Positions 36,326 through 46,106 of a stretch of 64,000 bases of DNA are shown here, one piece after another (the stretch's first letter is position 1; each line of letters starts with the position of its first letter). The position numbers were made by a program, and so were the translations under genes. Below the pieces are notes generated by a model that was not told the origin of the DNA, did no database searches, and saw nothing but the letters and a program-made list of their open reading frames with translations. The DNA is taken from positions 310,001 to 374,000 of the forward strand of contig NZ_CACSKD010000002.1 of NCBI RefSeq assembly GCF_902706285.1, read 5' to 3'. Source of the stretch: Rhizobium sp. 18055 (lineage in GTDB: Bacteria > Pseudomonadota > Alphaproteobacteria > Rhizobiales > Rhizobiaceae).

Positions 36326-36922
36326 TCAGGCGAGCTTGGCAGCAAGCTTGGCAATGTGTGCGCCCTGGAACTTTGCAGCTTCCAGTTCGACAGCCGAAGG
36401 CTGGCGCGAACCGTCACCGTCGGTGATGGTCGAAGCGCCGTAAGGCGAACCGCCCTTGATCTCGTCAACGCCCATCTGACCCTGAAAAGCATAGGGCAGA
36501 CCAGCTACGACCATGCCCTGGTGAAGGAAGGTCGGGATGAAGCCGAGGATGGTGGATTCCTGGCCACCGTGCTGCGTGGCAGACGAGGTGAAGACCGAGC
36601 CAAGCTTGCCGACAAGCTTGCCGGCGAACCAGAGGCCGCCCGTCTGATCCCAGAAATTGCGCATCTGCGAGGCAACGGTGCCGAAGCGGGTGCCGGCGCC
36701 AACGATGATCGCATCGTAATCTGCCAGTTCGTCCGGCGTGGCGACGGGTGCAGCCTGATCGACCTTGAAATGCGAGGCCTTGGCGACCTCTTCCGGCACC
36801 AGTTCCGGCACGCGCTTGACGGTGACTTCGGCACCGGCCGACTTTGCGCCTTCGGCAACGGCATAGGCCATGGTCTCGATGTGGCCGTAAGACGAATAGT
36901 AAAGTACCAGAACCTTAGCCAT
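36326..36922 (-). CDS. wrbA: NAD(P)H:quinone oxidoreductase, WrbA type
   Basis: This flavodoxin-like tetramer reduces quinones by two electrons, protecting against oxidative stress. The 198-residue length fits WrbA. The FMN-phosphate loop is [12 protein letters not shown] (residues 8-19), [21 protein letters not shown] binds FMN, and [14 protein letters not shown] is the third contact. AAGAGGAA precedes the ATG; an upstream extension of 35 codons in frame has no family similarity. Monocistronic. Confidence 0.95.
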   Translation of the reverse strand: MAKVLVLYYSSYGHIETMAYAVAEGAKSAGAEVTVKRVPELVPEEVAKASHFKVDQAAPVATPDELADYDAIIVGAGTRFGTVASQMRNFWDQTGGLWFAGKLVGKLGSVFTSSATQHGGQESTILGFIPTFLHQGMVVAGLPYAFQGQMGVDEIKGGSPYGASTITDGDGSRQPSAVELEAAKFQGAHIAKLAAKLA

Positions 36923-37216
36923 TTTAGCAGTTTCCTCTTGCTGGGATGCCACGGGCGCCGGGTTTGGCGCGCCGAACAGAATCCGTTTGATGAACTCGGG
37001 TAACATAAAGAATGCCTCGCAACGCATGGTGCGTATGCCCCATAGCTATTGCATGCGCACGTCAGGTGCCAGCCACGCCATCGGAAACGGACTGTTCAAT
37101 CTTATCGCATGTTTTCGGCTTGCATTCACTTTTCCGTAAGCCAACGCACGGGCTTCCCGTCTGCCCTATTTGGTATAAGTTCGATGCCAAACAATGAGAA
37201 ACGACAGAGACCTGCA

Positions 37217-37990
37217 ATGAACCAACAGATTGTGACAGCAGCCATACTGGCGATCGGCGACGAGCTTCTTTCTGGACGCACCAAGGACAAGAATATCGGC
37301 CATCTCGCCGACATGCTGCTTCTGGCCGGCATCGACCTGAAGGAAGTTCGGATCGTTGCGGACGAGGAAGACGCGATCGTCGAGGCGCTCAATGCGATGC
37401 GGGCGAAATACGACTACGTCTTCACCTCGGGCGGCATCGGACCGACCCACGACGACATTACCGCCGACGCCGTTTCCAAGGCGTTCGGCGTCGCCTGCCA
37501 CCACGACGAAAAGGCGATGGTCATGCTCGCCGACATGTACAAGCGCCGCGAGTTGGAGTTCACCGATGCCCGCAAGAGGATGGCGCGGATGCCTGTTGGC
37601 GCGACCCACATCCCCAATCCGGTTTCCACAGCACCCGGCTTCGTCGTTGGCAATGTCTACGTCATGGCCGGCGTGCCGCAGGTCTTCCAGGCCATGGTGG
37701 ATGCGGTGATCCCTACCCTTCGCAGCGGAACGCCGGTTCTGTCTCTGGCGGTCTCGTGCCCCTATGGCGAAGGTGATATCGGCACGCCGCTGGCGGCGAT
37801 CCAGAAGGCTCATCCCGACACAAGCATCGGCTCCTACCCGCGGTACGTCGGCCAGAAATTCTCGACCGAGATCGTCGTCCGCGGTCGCGCGCAAGACGTC
37901 ATCGATGCCGCAGGTGCCGATGTGGAAGCGATGATCGAGACCATTCGATGCGAACGCGATGTGGCGGAAAACCATTCGGCGGAAGCCTAG
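37217..37990 (+). CDS. Molybdopterin-binding (MoCF/CinA N-terminal type) protein
   Basis: The 257-residue protein is the COG1058 type: a MoCF-biosynthesis fold without the CinA amidohydrolase C-terminus. The start TAAILAIGDELLSGRTKDKN (residues 7-26) and the GGIGPTHDDITADAV motif (about 73-87) are the signature of the molybdopterin-binding domain. Standalone forms may act as nucleotide or cofactor hydrolases such as FAD or ADP-ribose pyrophosphatase; this is not settled for this protein. It lies upstream of the Usp gene with a 106-base gap containing a candidate FNR/FixK site. Confidence 0.85.
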   Translation: MNQQIVTAAILAIGDELLSGRTKDKNIGHLADMLLLAGIDLKEVRIVADEEDAIVEALNAMRAKYDYVFTSGGIGPTHDDITADAVSKAFGVACHHDEKAMVMLADMYKRRELEFTDARKRMARMPVGATHIPNPVSTAPGFVVGNVYVMAGVPQVFQAMVDAVIPTLRSGTPVLSLAVSCPYGEGDIGTPLAAIQKAHPDTSIGSYPRYVGQKFSTEIVVRGRAQDVIDAAGADVEAMIETIRCERDVAENHSAEA

Positions 37991-38015
37991 CGAAAACTGC
38001 CCAGCTCTTGGGGCC

Positions 38016-38029
38016 GTGACATAGATCAA
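38016..38029. promoter_or_regulatory. Candidate FNR/FixK box upstream of the Usp gene
   Basis: Read on the minus strand, TTGAT-CTAT-GTCAC matches the anaerobic consensus TTGAY-N4-RTCAA in nine of ten defined positions. It is about 68 bases upstream of the Usp start, a good activating distance. Tandem-domain Usp genes are often oxygen-regulated in rhizobia. Confidence 0.45.
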
Positions 38030-38096
38030 GGAAACAAACAGCCACCGCGTGCATTGCATAGCTTACGGACCATTTTACCCGCGCAGGGAGATAGAG

Positions 38097-38942
38097 ATGT
38101 CATATAAAACCATTGTTGCCGTTCTCGATACTGCTGACAATTGCGCCGCTGTGGCCGAGTTCGCGTTTATGATCGCCGCGCAAAACGATGCCCACGTCAT
38201 CGGCATTCATGCTGAAACGATCGCCGTGGTCCCGCTTGTGGCGCCGATGGAGATCCCTGATCCCATCGCGGTACAGGCATTGCAGGATATGGCGCACGCC
38301 GAAACGCTCGAGGTCGCACGGATCGTGTGCGGCAAGGCAGAGGCGGAAGGGGCTTCGTTCGAATGGCGCAGCTTCACATCCTCGGCGGGATATGGCTCTG
38401 CAACGATCATCGAAAGCGCACGCAGCGCCGACCTTCTGATTGCATCGCAGGCAGACCCCAGCAGACCATCCGACAGCCACGTGGATGTAGACAGCTTCCT
38501 GCTGGAAAGCGGCCGGCCGGTGCTGATGATCCCCTTTATCATCCGTCAGCCTAAGCCGATAAAACGTGTGCTGATCGCATGGAACGGCTCCAAGGAGGCC
38601 GCGCGTGCGACCTTCGATGCACTGCCGTTTCTGAAGACTGCTGACGAAGTCGAGGTTTTCTCCGTCGATCCGGTGGATAACGGGCTGCAGTCCGCGTCGA
38701 TGTCCGGCGCCGAGATTGCTGCGACGCTTGCACGCCACGGCGTCAAGGTGACGCTTGCGACGATGGCGACCACGCCGGACAAGAATATTTCAGCCCTGAT
38801 CGAGAACCGCCTGTCGGACAGCAGCATCGACCTGCTGGTCATGGGCGCCTACACCCATTCGAGGCTCTGGCAGATGATCTTCGGCGGGACTACCAAGTCG
38901 CTGCTGCAATCGATGACAGCAATGACGCTGCTTTCGCGGTAA
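38097..38942 (+). CDS. Tandem-domain universal stress protein (UspA family)
   Basis: The 281-residue protein contains two Usp folds. The first runs from MSYKTIVAVLDTADNC to about residue 145. The second (RVLIAWNGSKEAARATFDAL) ends with the ATP-binding-type motif MGAYTHSRLWQMIFGGTTKSLL. The second motif follows the G-x2-G-x9-G(S/T) pattern, so this half probably binds ATP; the first is degenerate. GCAGGGAGA precedes the ATG. A candidate FNR/FixK box suggests low-oxygen induction. Confidence 0.88.
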   Translation: MSYKTIVAVLDTADNCAAVAEFAFMIAAQNDAHVIGIHAETIAVVPLVAPMEIPDPIAVQALQDMAHAETLEVARIVCGKAEAEGASFEWRSFTSSAGYGSATIIESARSADLLIASQADPSRPSDSHVDVDSFLLESGRPVLMIPFIIRQPKPIKRVLIAWNGSKEAARATFDALPFLKTADEVEVFSVDPVDNGLQSASMSGAEIAATLARHGVKVTLATMATTPDKNISALIENRLSDSSIDLLVMGAYTHSRLWQMIFGGTTKSLLQSMTAMTLLSR

Positions 38943-38966
38943 GCGCTCCCGCTCAGAGGAGGCAAT

Positions 38967-38986
38967 GGCACGCGGGGGCACGCGGG
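38967..38986. repeat. Tandem duplication of a 10-base unit
   Basis: GGCACGCGGG is repeated twice without a gap (38967-38976 and 38977-38986), 25 bases after the Usp stop. It is probably a simple slippage product. Confidence 0.6.
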
Positions 38987-39055
38987 GGCTTGCGTTTTGC
39001 GACCAAATTCCGCTAATTGCCACGACCGACGACGAGCTCCGGCTTCGGTCCTTCC

Positions 39056-39082
39056 ATCGCGCAGTCTCGGCTGCGCGATTTG
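39056..39082 (+). terminator. Hairpin upstream of gpt
   Basis: ATCGCGCAG and CTGCGCGAT form a perfect 9-base-pair stem around TCTCGG, followed by TTTGCGTTT. It may end the Usp transcript. Confidence 0.4.
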
Positions 39083-39158
39083 CGTTTGACCAGATGAACG
39101 GAAAAGCGTCCGGCCGCCGGCAAACGGCGTGTCATCATTCATGCCTCGGAGCGAGCCA

Positions 39159-39656
39159 ATGTCCCTTCCCGATAAAGCCTTTCCCGTTTCCTGGGATCAG
39201 TTCCACCGTGACGCCCGGGCGCTCGCCTGGCGGCTTGCCGGCCTCAACCGTGATTTCAAGGCGATCGTCTGCATCACGCGTGGCGGTCTGGTCCCTGCGG
39301 CCATCATCTCGCGCGAACTGAACATCCGCCTGATCGAGACCGTCTGCGTCGCCTCTTACCATGACTATGTGAACCAGGGAGAGATGATGCTGCTCAAGGG
39401 CATTGCGGCCGAACTTCTCACGGATGGCGGCGAAAGCGTGCTTGTGGTCGACGATCTGACAGACACCGGCAAGACCGCTTCGGAGGTGCGTACGCTGCTA
39501 CCGAAAGCGCATTTCGCCTGCGTCTATGCCAAACCACAGGGTGTACCGACGATCGATACCTTCGTCACCGAAGTGAGCCAGGACACCTGGATCTACTTCC
39601 CGTGGGATATGGGATTCAGCTACCAGGAGCCGATTGCCAAGAACAGCCGCGGCTGA
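39159..39656 (+). CDS. gpt: Xanthine phosphoribosyltransferase
   Basis: The enzyme salvages xanthine and guanine by joining them to PRPP. The 165-residue protein has [16 protein letters not shown] (about residues 40-55) and the PRPP-binding motif [14 protein letters not shown] (about 93-106). The C-terminal WIYFPWDMG loop is typical of Gpt. The start at 39159 gives the family length; an in-frame GTG ten codons earlier is less likely. Confidence 0.93.
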   Translation: MSLPDKAFPVSWDQFHRDARALAWRLAGLNRDFKAIVCITRGGLVPAAIISRELNIRLIETVCVASYHDYVNQGEMMLLKGIAAELLTDGGESVLVVDDLTDTGKTASEVRTLLPKAHFACVYAKPQGVPTIDTFVTEVSQDTWIYFPWDMGFSYQEPIAKNSRG

Positions 39657-39843
39657 TTTCTCGCGCGCCTGATAGACCAAAGCCAGAAACAACTTTAAAT
39701 TGTTCCAATCTTTGTTTACTAACATCACGAAATTCGCTGTCAGACCCTCGCCGTCCGCCGTATCATGGGCACCACATCAGGCGGCAAGGGCGCAGCGTGA
39801 TGATTGGGTCTGAGGCGGTCGCGGGCGCGACACTGGAACGAAT

Positions 39844-40431
39844 ATGCATCGTTGGCGGTTCATCGGCGTGATCGCGGCTCTCGGGCTGTGCTTGACTTCG
39901 TATCCGTGTGCCGTATCGGCGGAGCCCGCCTATATGTCCGTCGTGCGCGAGTATGTGGACAGCCTCGTCAGGCCAATGATCGCCAAGCCGATGATTCGCG
40001 CGGCGATCAAGGAGCAGAACGCCAAGTTCAGCGACGTCAGCAGCATGGATATCCAGGTGCTCGACAATACCTACCGAAGCGAAATCAAGAGCGGCCAATG
40101 GCAGATGGTGTCACGACTGCTCAACAATCCCGTGTCACGCTACCTCAAATCCGAGCAGGATGATTCGCAAGGAACGATTGTGGAAATCTTTGTGACCGAC
40201 CGCCACGGCCTCAACGTCGGCCAGAGCACGGTGACGAACGATTACTGGCAGGGCGACGAAAGCAAGTTCCTGAGGACCTTCGGCAGGAACACCGACGAGA
40301 TATTCATCGACCGTGCCGATCGTGACGATGCGACACAATTGCTGCAGACGCAGGCAAGCTTTATCGTTCGGGATGAAGGCGGAGAAGCCATCGGCACAGC
40401 GACGGTGACCATCGCCATCGACGCACTTTGA
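39844..40431 (+). CDS. Exported protein with a PDC/Cache-like sensor fold, unknown role
   Basis: The 195-residue protein has a cleavable signal peptide (to about residue 26, CAVSAEPAY). No membrane helix follows, so it is periplasmic. The segment IVEIFVTDRHGLNVGQSTVTNDYWQGDESKF resembles the ligand-binding core of PDC/Cache sensor domains, where a D-x-x-G-x-x-V turn and a conserved aromatic hold a small ligand. A free-standing periplasmic sensor domain would need a partner receptor or regulator, which is not visible here. Family call is tentative. Confidence 0.6.
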   Translation: MHRWRFIGVIAALGLCLTSYPCAVSAEPAYMSVVREYVDSLVRPMIAKPMIRAAIKEQNAKFSDVSSMDIQVLDNTYRSEIKSGQWQMVSRLLNNPVSRYLKSEQDDSQGTIVEIFVTDRHGLNVGQSTVTNDYWQGDESKFLRTFGRNTDEIFIDRADRDDATQLLQTQASFIVRDEGGEAIGTATVTIAIDAL

Positions 40432-40600
40432 GAGTGTTTCAGGGCCGACGAATCGCAAGGCTCATTTGCGCTCCAAATGCCACCACCAAATCTCAAAAAA
40501 CCGTGATTTTTATCTCGTTTTGGCAATTACCTTGCGCATCCGGCAGCAAGCCATTGAAAAGCTTGCCCAACTGGCTTTTCCCCAGTCTCCACAGGCCGAT

Positions 40601-40616
40601 CCACAATATCTTGTGG
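40601..40616. promoter_or_regulatory. NrdR-like box, distal
   Basis: CCACAATATCTTGTGG is nearly palindromic and matches the NrdR consensus ACACWATATWTWGTGT at most positions. It lies about 420 bases before nrdJ. No second box is seen 31 bases on either side. Its inverted half CACCACAAGATA recurs at 40873-40884. Confidence 0.45.
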
Positions 40617-40843
40617 TGAACACTTCATTAAGAACAACCCCTTGACGGAATCGCCTGTTTTCAACTTAATGGGCTTCGATGTTGCGGCGGCAACTGAACC
40701 GGACGTAACGAGGCCGGTTCTCATCAAAAATCGAGCATGTGATCAGGGCGTTGTACCTATGAGGGGTAAGTCGCCGTGTGGGTTGTTTGCGCGATTTGCC
40801 GCACGAAAAATTGGCATCCGGGGCTGGCGATAATAAGCTGTTA

Positions 40844-40859
40844 ACACTATATTTAGTGA
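40844..40859. promoter_or_regulatory. NrdR box 1 of the nrdJ promoter
   Basis: ACACTATATTTAGTGA matches the NrdR consensus ACACWATATWTWGTGT at all but a few positions. NrdR is the ATP/dATP-sensing repressor of ribonucleotide reductase genes. Confidence 0.7.
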
Positions 40860-40874
40860 TTGCAGCCACCATCA

Positions 40875-40890
40875 CCACAAGATACAGGAA
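40875..40890. promoter_or_regulatory. NrdR box 2 of the nrdJ promoter
   Basis: CCACAAGATACAGGAA is a weaker match, centred 31 bases (three helical turns) from box 1, which is the spacing expected for paired NrdR sites. Confidence 0.55.
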
Positions 40891-41022
40891 GCACATCTCC
40901 GGATGACACTCCTGTGACGGTACGGAAACGAGAACTGGCTGCGCTCCTACCGGCGCGACCGGACGAGGAAACTTGCGCCTTGGTCTACGAGGACGGGGCG
41001 CGCGATCTAGAGGTTAAGGCAC

Positions 41023-44000
41023 ATGCGCATAGAACGCCGATTTACGAAGGCAGATCAGGGCGCTTACGCGGCTATCGAATTCCGCAAGGCGACCAGCGAA
41101 ATCAAGAACCCGGACGGGTCGATCGTATTCCGCCTCGAGAACATCGACGTTCCTGCGCAGTTTTCGCAGGTTGCCGCCGACATTCTGGCACAGAAGTATT
41201 TCCGCAAGGCAGGCGTTCCCGCTCGCCTCAAGAAGGTTGAGGAAAACGACGTTCCTTCCTTCCTGTGGCGTTCTGTTGCCGACGAAGCGGCGCTGAAGGA
41301 ACTTCCCAAGGACGAGCAGTACGGTTCTGAAACCGATGCGCGCCAGGTCTTCGACCGTCTTGCCGGCACCTGGACCTACTGGGGCTGGAAGGGCGGCTAT
41401 TTCACATCAGAGGAAGATGCCTCTGCTTTCCGCGACGAACTTGCCTACATGTTGGCAACTCAGCGCGTTGCCCCGAACTCGCCGCAGTGGTTCAACACCG
41501 GCATGCACTGGGCCTACGGCATCGACGGCCCCGGCCAGGGCCACTTCTATGTCGATCCTTTCACCGGCAAGCTGACCAAGTCGAAGTCGGCTTACGAACA
41601 TCCGCAGCCGCATGCCTGCTTCATCCAGTCGGTTGAAGACGATCTCGTCAACGAAGGCGGCATCATGGACCTTTGGGTTCGCGAAGCACGCCTGTTCAAG
41701 TACGGCTCCGGCACCGGCTCCAACTTCTCCTATCTGCGCGGCGAAGGCGAAAAGCTTTCCGGCGGCGGCCGTTCGTCAGGCCTGATGAGCTTCCTGAAGA
41801 TCGGCGACCGGGCAGCCGGTGCGATCAAGTCGGGCGGCACGACGCGCCGTGCGGCGAAGATGGTGGTGGTCGACATCGATCACCCCGATATCGAGGAGTA
41901 CATCAACTGGAAGGTCAAGGAAGAACAGAAGGTTGCAGCCCTTGTGACCGGCTCGAAGATCGTCAATCGCCACCTCAAGGCGATCATGAAGGCCTGCGTC
42001 AATTGCGAAGGCGACAATGACGATTGCTACGACCCGAACAAGAACCCTGCCCTGAAGCGCGAAGTGCGCGCTGCCAAGAAGGACCAGGTTCCGGAAAACT
42101 ACATCGGCCGCGTCATCCAGTTCGCCCGCCAGGGCTACAAGGACCTGCAGTTCAAGACCTACGACACCGACTGGGATTCGGAAGCGTACCTCACGGTTTC
42201 AGGCCAGAACTCCAACAACTCGGTCTCGATCAAGGACGACTTCCTGCGCGCAGTCGAAAACGACGGCGACTGGAACCTGACCGCCCGCAAGGACGGCAGG
42301 GTCATGAAGACGCTGAAGGCACGCGACCTGTGGGAATCGATCTCCTACGCCGCATGGGCATCGGCCGATCCGGGCCTGCACTTCAACACGACGATGAACG
42401 ACTGGCACACCAGCCCGGCTGAAGGCCCGATCCGCGCCTCCAACCCGTGCTCGGAATACATGTTCCTCGACGACACGGCCTGCAACCTTGCCTCGCTGAA
42501 CCTCATCCAGTTCAAGGATGCGGCCACCAAGCGCATCGACATCACCGACTACGAACACGCCGTTCGCCTGTGGACCGTCGTTCTCGAAGTGTCCGTGATG
42601 ATGGCGCAGTTCCCATCGCGCCAGATCGCCGAACGCTCCTACGAATACCGCACGCTCGGCCTCGGCTATGCCAACATCGGCGGCCTGCTGATGTCGTCGG
42701 GCATTCCTTACGACAGCGACGAAGCCCGTGCGATTGCCGGCTCGCTGACCGCGATCATGACCGGTATCGCCTATGCGACGTCGGCCGAAATGGCCTCCGA
42801 GCTCGGCCCGTTCAAGAACTTCGCACCGAACCGCGACAACATGCTGCGCGTCATGCGCAACCATCGCCGTGCGGCTTATGGCGAGACCACGGGCTATGAA
42901 GGCCTGTCGATCAACCCGGTTGCGCTGATCCACTCCGAAAATCCAGACCAGACCCTCGTGGCCCATGCCAAGAGCGCCTGGGACAAGGCAATCGAACTCG
43001 GCGAAAAGCACGGCTACCGCAACGCCCAGGCAACCGTCATCGCGCCGACAGGCACGATCGGTCTCGTCATGGATTGCGACACAACAGGCATCGAGCCTGA
43101 CTTCGCGCTGGTGAAGTTCAAGAAGCTTGCTGGTGGCGGCTACTTCAAGATCATCAACCGCGCGGTTCCGGAAGCCATGCGCACGCTCGGCTATTCCGAA
43201 AGCCAGATCGCCGAGATCGAAGCTTACGCTGTCGGCCACGGCAACCTGAACCAGGCACCGGCGATCAACCCAGGCTCGCTGAAGGCCAAGGGCTTCACCG
43301 ACGAGAAGATCGAAGCTGTCAACGGCGCGCTGAAGCAGGCCTTCGACATCAAGTTCGTGTTCAACCAGTGGACGCTCGGCACCGACTTCCTGAAGACGGT
43401 CCTGAAGGTTTCCGACGAACAGCTCGGCGACATGAGCTTCAACCTGCTTGACCACCTCGGCTTCTCTCGTAAGGACATCGAAGCTGCAAACGTTCACGTT
43501 TGCGGAGCGATGACGCTGGAAGGCGCGCCGTTCCTGAAGAACGAGCACCTCGCCGTGTTCGATTGCGCCAACCCATGCGGCAAGATCGGCAAGCGTTATC
43601 TCTCGGTCGATAGCCACATCCGCATGATGGCAGCGGCACAGCCGTTCATCTCGGGCGCGATCTCCAAGACGATCAACATGCCGAACGATGCGACGGTCGA
43701 CGATTGCAAGAGCGCCTACATGCTCTCGTGGAAGCTCGGCCTCAAGGCAAACGCGCTCTATCGTGACGGCTCCAAGCTGTCGCAGCCGCTGAACGCCTCG
43801 CTGATCGAAGACGAGAACGATGAGGATGCACTCGACGATCTGCTGCAGCAGCCGGTCGCAGCCCAGGCCGTCACCATCACCGAGAAAATCATCGAGCGTG
43901 TGGTCGAACGCGTTACCCGCGAGCGTGAGAAACTCCCGAACCGCCGCCAGGGCTACACCCAGAAGGCTGCCGTCGGCGGACACAAGGTGTATCTGCGCAC

Positions 44001-44844
44001 CGGCGAATTCGGCGATGGCCGTATCGGCGAGATCTTTATCGACATGCACAAGGAAGGCGCTGCTTTCCGTGCGATGATGAACAACTTCGCCATCGCCATC
44101 TCGCTTGGCCTGCAGTACGGCGTGCCGCTCGAAGAATATGTGGAGGCCTTCACCTTCACCAAGTTCGAACCGGCAGGCATGGTCATCGGCAACGATGCGA
44201 TCAAGAACGCCACGTCGATCCTGGACTACGTGTTCCGCGAACTGGCCGTCTCCTACCTCGGCCGCCACGACCTCGCCCATGTCGATACGTCGGACTTCTC
44301 GCAGACAGCCCTCGGCAAGGGCATCCAGGAAGGCAAGACCAACCTCGTTTCGACAGGCTGGACACGCGGCTACAAGCCGACGCTGGTCTCCGACAACGAA
44401 CGCCAGGCATCCAGCGAGCCGAAGGGTTCGGCAACGGCTGCCCCTGCCCGCGCCTCTTCCGGTGCGACGGTCACCTCCTTTGCAGGCGCTGCCGCCCGCA
44501 AGATCGAGCCGACCGTTGCCATCTCGACCTCCGAGATCGTCTCCTTCAAGCGCGAATACGAAGAACGCGCCAAGGAACTGGCGGAAGAGATCGCCGTGGA
44601 AGTAACGGAAGAGATCACCACCGAAGGCCTGCAGCAGGCAACGGCTCTGTTCTCCGACAAGGCCGCAGCAGACGCCGCATCGGCCAAGACGGAAGCCAAG
44701 AAGCTGGAGACCGAACGCCGGGCGCGCTCGATCATGCAGGGCTATACGGGCAACATTTGCTCGGAGTGCCAGAACTTCACGATGGTGCGCAACGGCACTT
44801 GCGAAAAGTGCGACACTTGTGGCGCGACCAGCGGTTGCAGCTGA
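41023..44844 (+). CDS. nrdJ: Class II (adenosylcobalamin-dependent) ribonucleoside-diphosphate reductase
   Basis: The enzyme makes deoxyribonucleotides with a B12-generated thiyl radical, so it works with or without oxygen. The 1273-residue length fits the large alphaproteobacterial NrdJ. Visible segments include [11 protein letters not shown] and [12 protein letters not shown], then [11 protein letters not shown], the catalytic [20 protein letters not shown] and [20 protein letters not shown]. The C-terminus has a coiled-coil and two CxxC pairs ([15 protein letters not shown]) for reduction or metal binding. AGAGGTTAAGG precedes the ATG. B12 dependence ties growth to cobalt, as in rhizobia. 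NrdR boxes lie upstream and a strong terminator follows. Confidence 0.96.
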   Translation: MRIERRFTKADQGAYAAIEFRKATSEIKNPDGSIVFRLENIDVPAQFSQVAADILAQKYFRKAGVPARLKKVEENDVPSFLWRSVADEAALKELPKDEQYGSETDARQVFDRLAGTWTYWGWKGGYFTSEEDASAFRDELAYMLATQRVAPNSPQWFNTGMHWAYGIDGPGQGHFYVDPFTGKLTKSKSAYEHPQPHACFIQSVEDDLVNEGGIMDLWVREARLFKYGSGTGSNFSYLRGEGEKLSGGGRSSGLMSFLKIGDRAAGAIKSGGTTRRAAKMVVVDIDHPDIEEYINWKVKEEQKVAALVTGSKIVNRHLKAIMKACVNCEGDNDDCYDPNKNPALKREVRAAKKDQVPENYIGRVIQFARQGYKDLQFKTYDTDWDSEAYLTVSGQNSNNSVSIKDDFLRAVENDGDWNLTARKDGRVMKTLKARDLWESISYAAWASADPGLHFNTTMNDWHTSPAEGPIRASNPCSEYMFLDDTACNLASLNLIQFKDAATKRIDITDYEHAVRLWTVVLEVSVMMAQFPSRQIAERSYEYRTLGLGYANIGGLLMSSGIPYDSDEARAIAGSLTAIMTGIAYATSAEMASELGPFKNFAPNRDNMLRVMRNHRRAAYGETTGYEGLSINPVALIHSENPDQTLVAHAKSAWDKAIELGEKHGYRNAQATVIAPTGTIGLVMDCDTTGIEPDFALVKFKKLAGGGYFKIINRAVPEAMRTLGYSESQIAEIEAYAVGHGNLNQAPAINPGSLKAKGFTDEKIEAVNGALKQAFDIKFVFNQWTLGTDFLKTVLKVSDEQLGDMSFNLLDHLGFSRKDIEAANVHVCGAMTLEGAPFLKNEHLAVFDCANPCGKIGKRYLSVDSHIRMMAAAQPFISGAISKTINMPNDATVDDCKSAYMLSWKLGLKANALYRDGSKLSQPLNASLIEDENDEDALDDLLQQPVAAQAVTITEKIIERVVERVTREREKLPNRRQGYTQKAAVGGHKVYLRTGEFGDGRIGEIFIDMHKEGAAFRAMMNNFAIAISLGLQYGVPLEEYVEAFTFTKFEPAGMVIGNDAIKNATSILDYVFRELAVSYLGRHDLAHVDTSDFSQTALGKGIQEGKTNLVSTGWTRGYKPTLVSDNERQASSEPKGSATAAPARASSGATVTSFAGAAARKIEPTVAISTSEIVSFKREYEERAKELAEEIAVEVTEEITTEGLQQATALFSDKAAADAASAKTEAKKLETERRARSIMQGYTGNICSECQNFTMVRNGTCEKCDTCGATSGCS

Positions 44845-44872
44845 TCAGCCTCTGAAGAGACCCGATAAAAGC

Positions 44873-44906
44873 AAGGCCGTCCGCTCATCAGAGCGGGCGG
44901 CCTTTT
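44873..44906 (+). terminator. Terminator of nrdJ
   Basis: A 12-base-pair stem (GGCCGTCCGCTC with GAGCGGGCGGCC, one G-T pair) and a four-base loop are followed by TTTT. Confidence 0.9.
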
Positions 44907-44957
44907 CCGTTGCTGGGCAGACGCCATAGGTTGACTGCATTTCCCACGCACGCATTG

Positions 44958-45443
44958 TCAGTGGGCATCGACACCCGTGGTGTGCAGCAGGTTCCTGACG
45001 TTGCGGACGCCATCGACGGAGGCAATGGCGAGTTCGACCTTGCGGGCAATGCCGATGGTTTCCACCGAACCTTCTACGGTGACGGTGTGGCCGTCTGCGT
45101 GGACGTCAATGCTGTTCATATCGACTTCGGGGACGTTCTCGATGTTGTCGGAGACGCGTGCCTCCAGATCGTCGCTTTCATCGCGGTCGATCGTGTCGGG
45201 GCGAAGAGAATCCCGCAGGCCGTTCTCGTTGCCATCTCGGTCGATCCCATCAAGGCGAAAGCCCGAGTTGTCGTCACTGTCAAAATTTGCGGGTGTTTCA
45301 CCGTAACCGGGATTTGCAGCGGCTGCCTTTGCGTCAGAGCCTGCATCCGAATAGGGCCAGCCTTCATCGGTGTTGCGCTCCTCGAAGTCGCGGTAATCCT
45401 CTTCGCGCGACAGGGATTTCCTTCGGTCGTCATCCATAGCCAT
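44958..45443 (-). CDS. BON-domain protein
   Basis: The 161-residue protein has a strongly acidic, disordered N-terminal half (DDDRRKSLSREEDYRDF, DSDDNSGFRLDGIDRDGN). A C-terminal BON domain (about residues 92-158: LEARVSDNIEN, HTVTVEGSVETIGIARKVELAI, VRNVRNLLHT) follows. BON domains bind membranes or polysaccharide and occur in OsmY-type stress proteins. No signal peptide is seen, so it is probably cytoplasmic. GAAGGAG precedes the start. A near-consensus EcfG promoter upstream suggests general-stress control. Confidence 0.82.
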   Translation of the reverse strand: MAMDDDRRKSLSREEDYRDFEERNTDEGWPYSDAGSDAKAAAANPGYGETPANFDSDDNSGFRLDGIDRDGNENGLRDSLRPDTIDRDESDDLEARVSDNIENVPEVDMNSIDVHADGHTVTVEGSVETIGIARKVELAIASVDGVRNVRNLLHTTGVDAH

Positions 45444-45475
45444 TGCGGTTCTCCTTCAACGTTTGCTGAAAAGAG

Positions 45476-45500
45476 AACGTCTCAACTGGCAGATGGTTCG
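45476..45500 (-). promoter_or_regulatory. EcfG-like promoter of the BON gene
   Basis: On the minus strand CGAAC (45496-45500) precedes CGTT (45476-45479) by exactly 16 bases; the consensus is GGAAC-N16-CGTT, so one base differs. It stands about 30-55 bases upstream of the BON start. Confidence 0.4.
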
Positions 45501-45636
45501 CAATGAGTTTTGCCGGCGATGAGATCAATGCAACCGGAAATCCGATTTCCACCGCCTGCAGATTGCAGCCAATTCGTGGAGCATGTTCTGCGAATCGCCT
45601 AGCGCTTTTTCGTCAACACCAATGGGAGAGAGCGAA

Positions 45637-45819
45637 ATGGCGAGTTGCTTCGCGAGTAATGGTGACAAATGGGAAATCTACAGCGGAACCGACGGCTGGC
45701 GTTGGCGATGCACAGCATCGAACGGGCGCATTGTCGGAGCGTCGCTCCAAGGCTATTCCAACCGAAGCGACTGCATCGACAATGCACGACGCAACGGCAT
45801 GACCTGTAATCCAGCCTAG
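45637..45819 (+). CDS. YegP/DUF1508-like small protein
   Basis: The 60-residue protein contains KWEIYSGTDGWRWRCTASNGRIVGAS, one copy of the DUF1508 (YegP) beta-sheet repeat pattern (strand, W-R-x-x-A-x-N-G-x-I-I), then GYSNRSDCIDNARRNG. YegP has two copies; this is a single-copy form. Three or four cysteines are present. GGGAGAG precedes the ATG at 45637. The function is unknown. It sits in a cluster of very small stress-type genes between nrdJ and ftsZ2. Confidence 0.7.
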   Translation: MASCFASNGDKWEIYSGTDGWRWRCTASNGRIVGASLQGYSNRSDCIDNARRNGMTCNPA

Positions 45820-45868
45820 GTCTTCAATAGAGCGCGACCGCATAAAGCTTCGCGCTCTATGGAGCCTG

Positions 45869-46045
45869 CTAAAGAGCAGTCTTCTCGTCAGCGGGCGCAG
45901 CGGTTGCCGGCGACGGCACGTCATCAGCGACCTGTTCTGCAACGGCAGCGAGATCGAGATTTCCCCAAATTGATTTCGGCTGGCTGCGATCTGTACGGCG
46001 GGATGACTTGATTTCAACAACGAACGGCTTCGACTGAGCGCGCAT
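45869..46045 (-). CDS. 58-residue protein with stress promoter, unknown function
   Basis: The frame starts MRAQSKPFVVEIKSSRRTDR, continues SQPKSIWGNLDLAAVAEQ and ends in an Ala/Pro/Asp-rich tail. The basic N-terminal half and the SIWGNLDL core look like a conserved rhizobial small protein, but I cannot name a family. AGGA lies a few bases before the ATG. A perfect EcfG-type site (GGAAC-N17-CGTT) is 36-61 bases upstream, which strongly supports expression from this strand. Too short for most gene finders. Confidence 0.6.
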   Translation of the reverse strand: MRAQSKPFVVEIKSSRRTDRSQPKSIWGNLDLAAVAEQVADDVPSPATAAPADEKTAL

Positions 46046-46080
46046 ATGATTCCTACTGAAATGCGTTGAACGAATCCATC

Positions 46081-46106
46081 AACGCGACAACCCTATGAAG
46101 CGTTCC
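46081..46106 (-). promoter_or_regulatory. EcfG-type promoter of the 58-residue gene
   Basis: GGAAC (46102-46106 on the minus strand) is followed after 17 bases by CGTT (46081-46084). Both hexamer cores match consensus exactly. Confidence 0.55.

Larger units (their letters stand above)
40432..41022. other. Long leader/promoter region of nrdJ
   Basis: About 590 bases hold no convincing gene. The region is AT-richer than average and carries three NrdR-like boxes, one near 40.6 kb and two just upstream of nrdJ. An open frame beginning at 40860 overlaps nrdJ in another frame and has no coding character. A small RNA or a long 5' leader is possible. I saw no B12 riboswitch core. Confidence 0.55.

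Noticed and set aside
40860..41240. A 126-codon frame overlapping the nrdJ start
   Set aside because: No ribosome site, spans the NrdR boxes, and overlaps nrdJ in a different frame with Arg/Gly-rich shadow composition.
42199..44280. A 693-codon open frame on the minus strand across nrdJ
   Set aside because: Antisense to nrdJ, composition unlike a folded protein and no ribosome site; a frame shadow.
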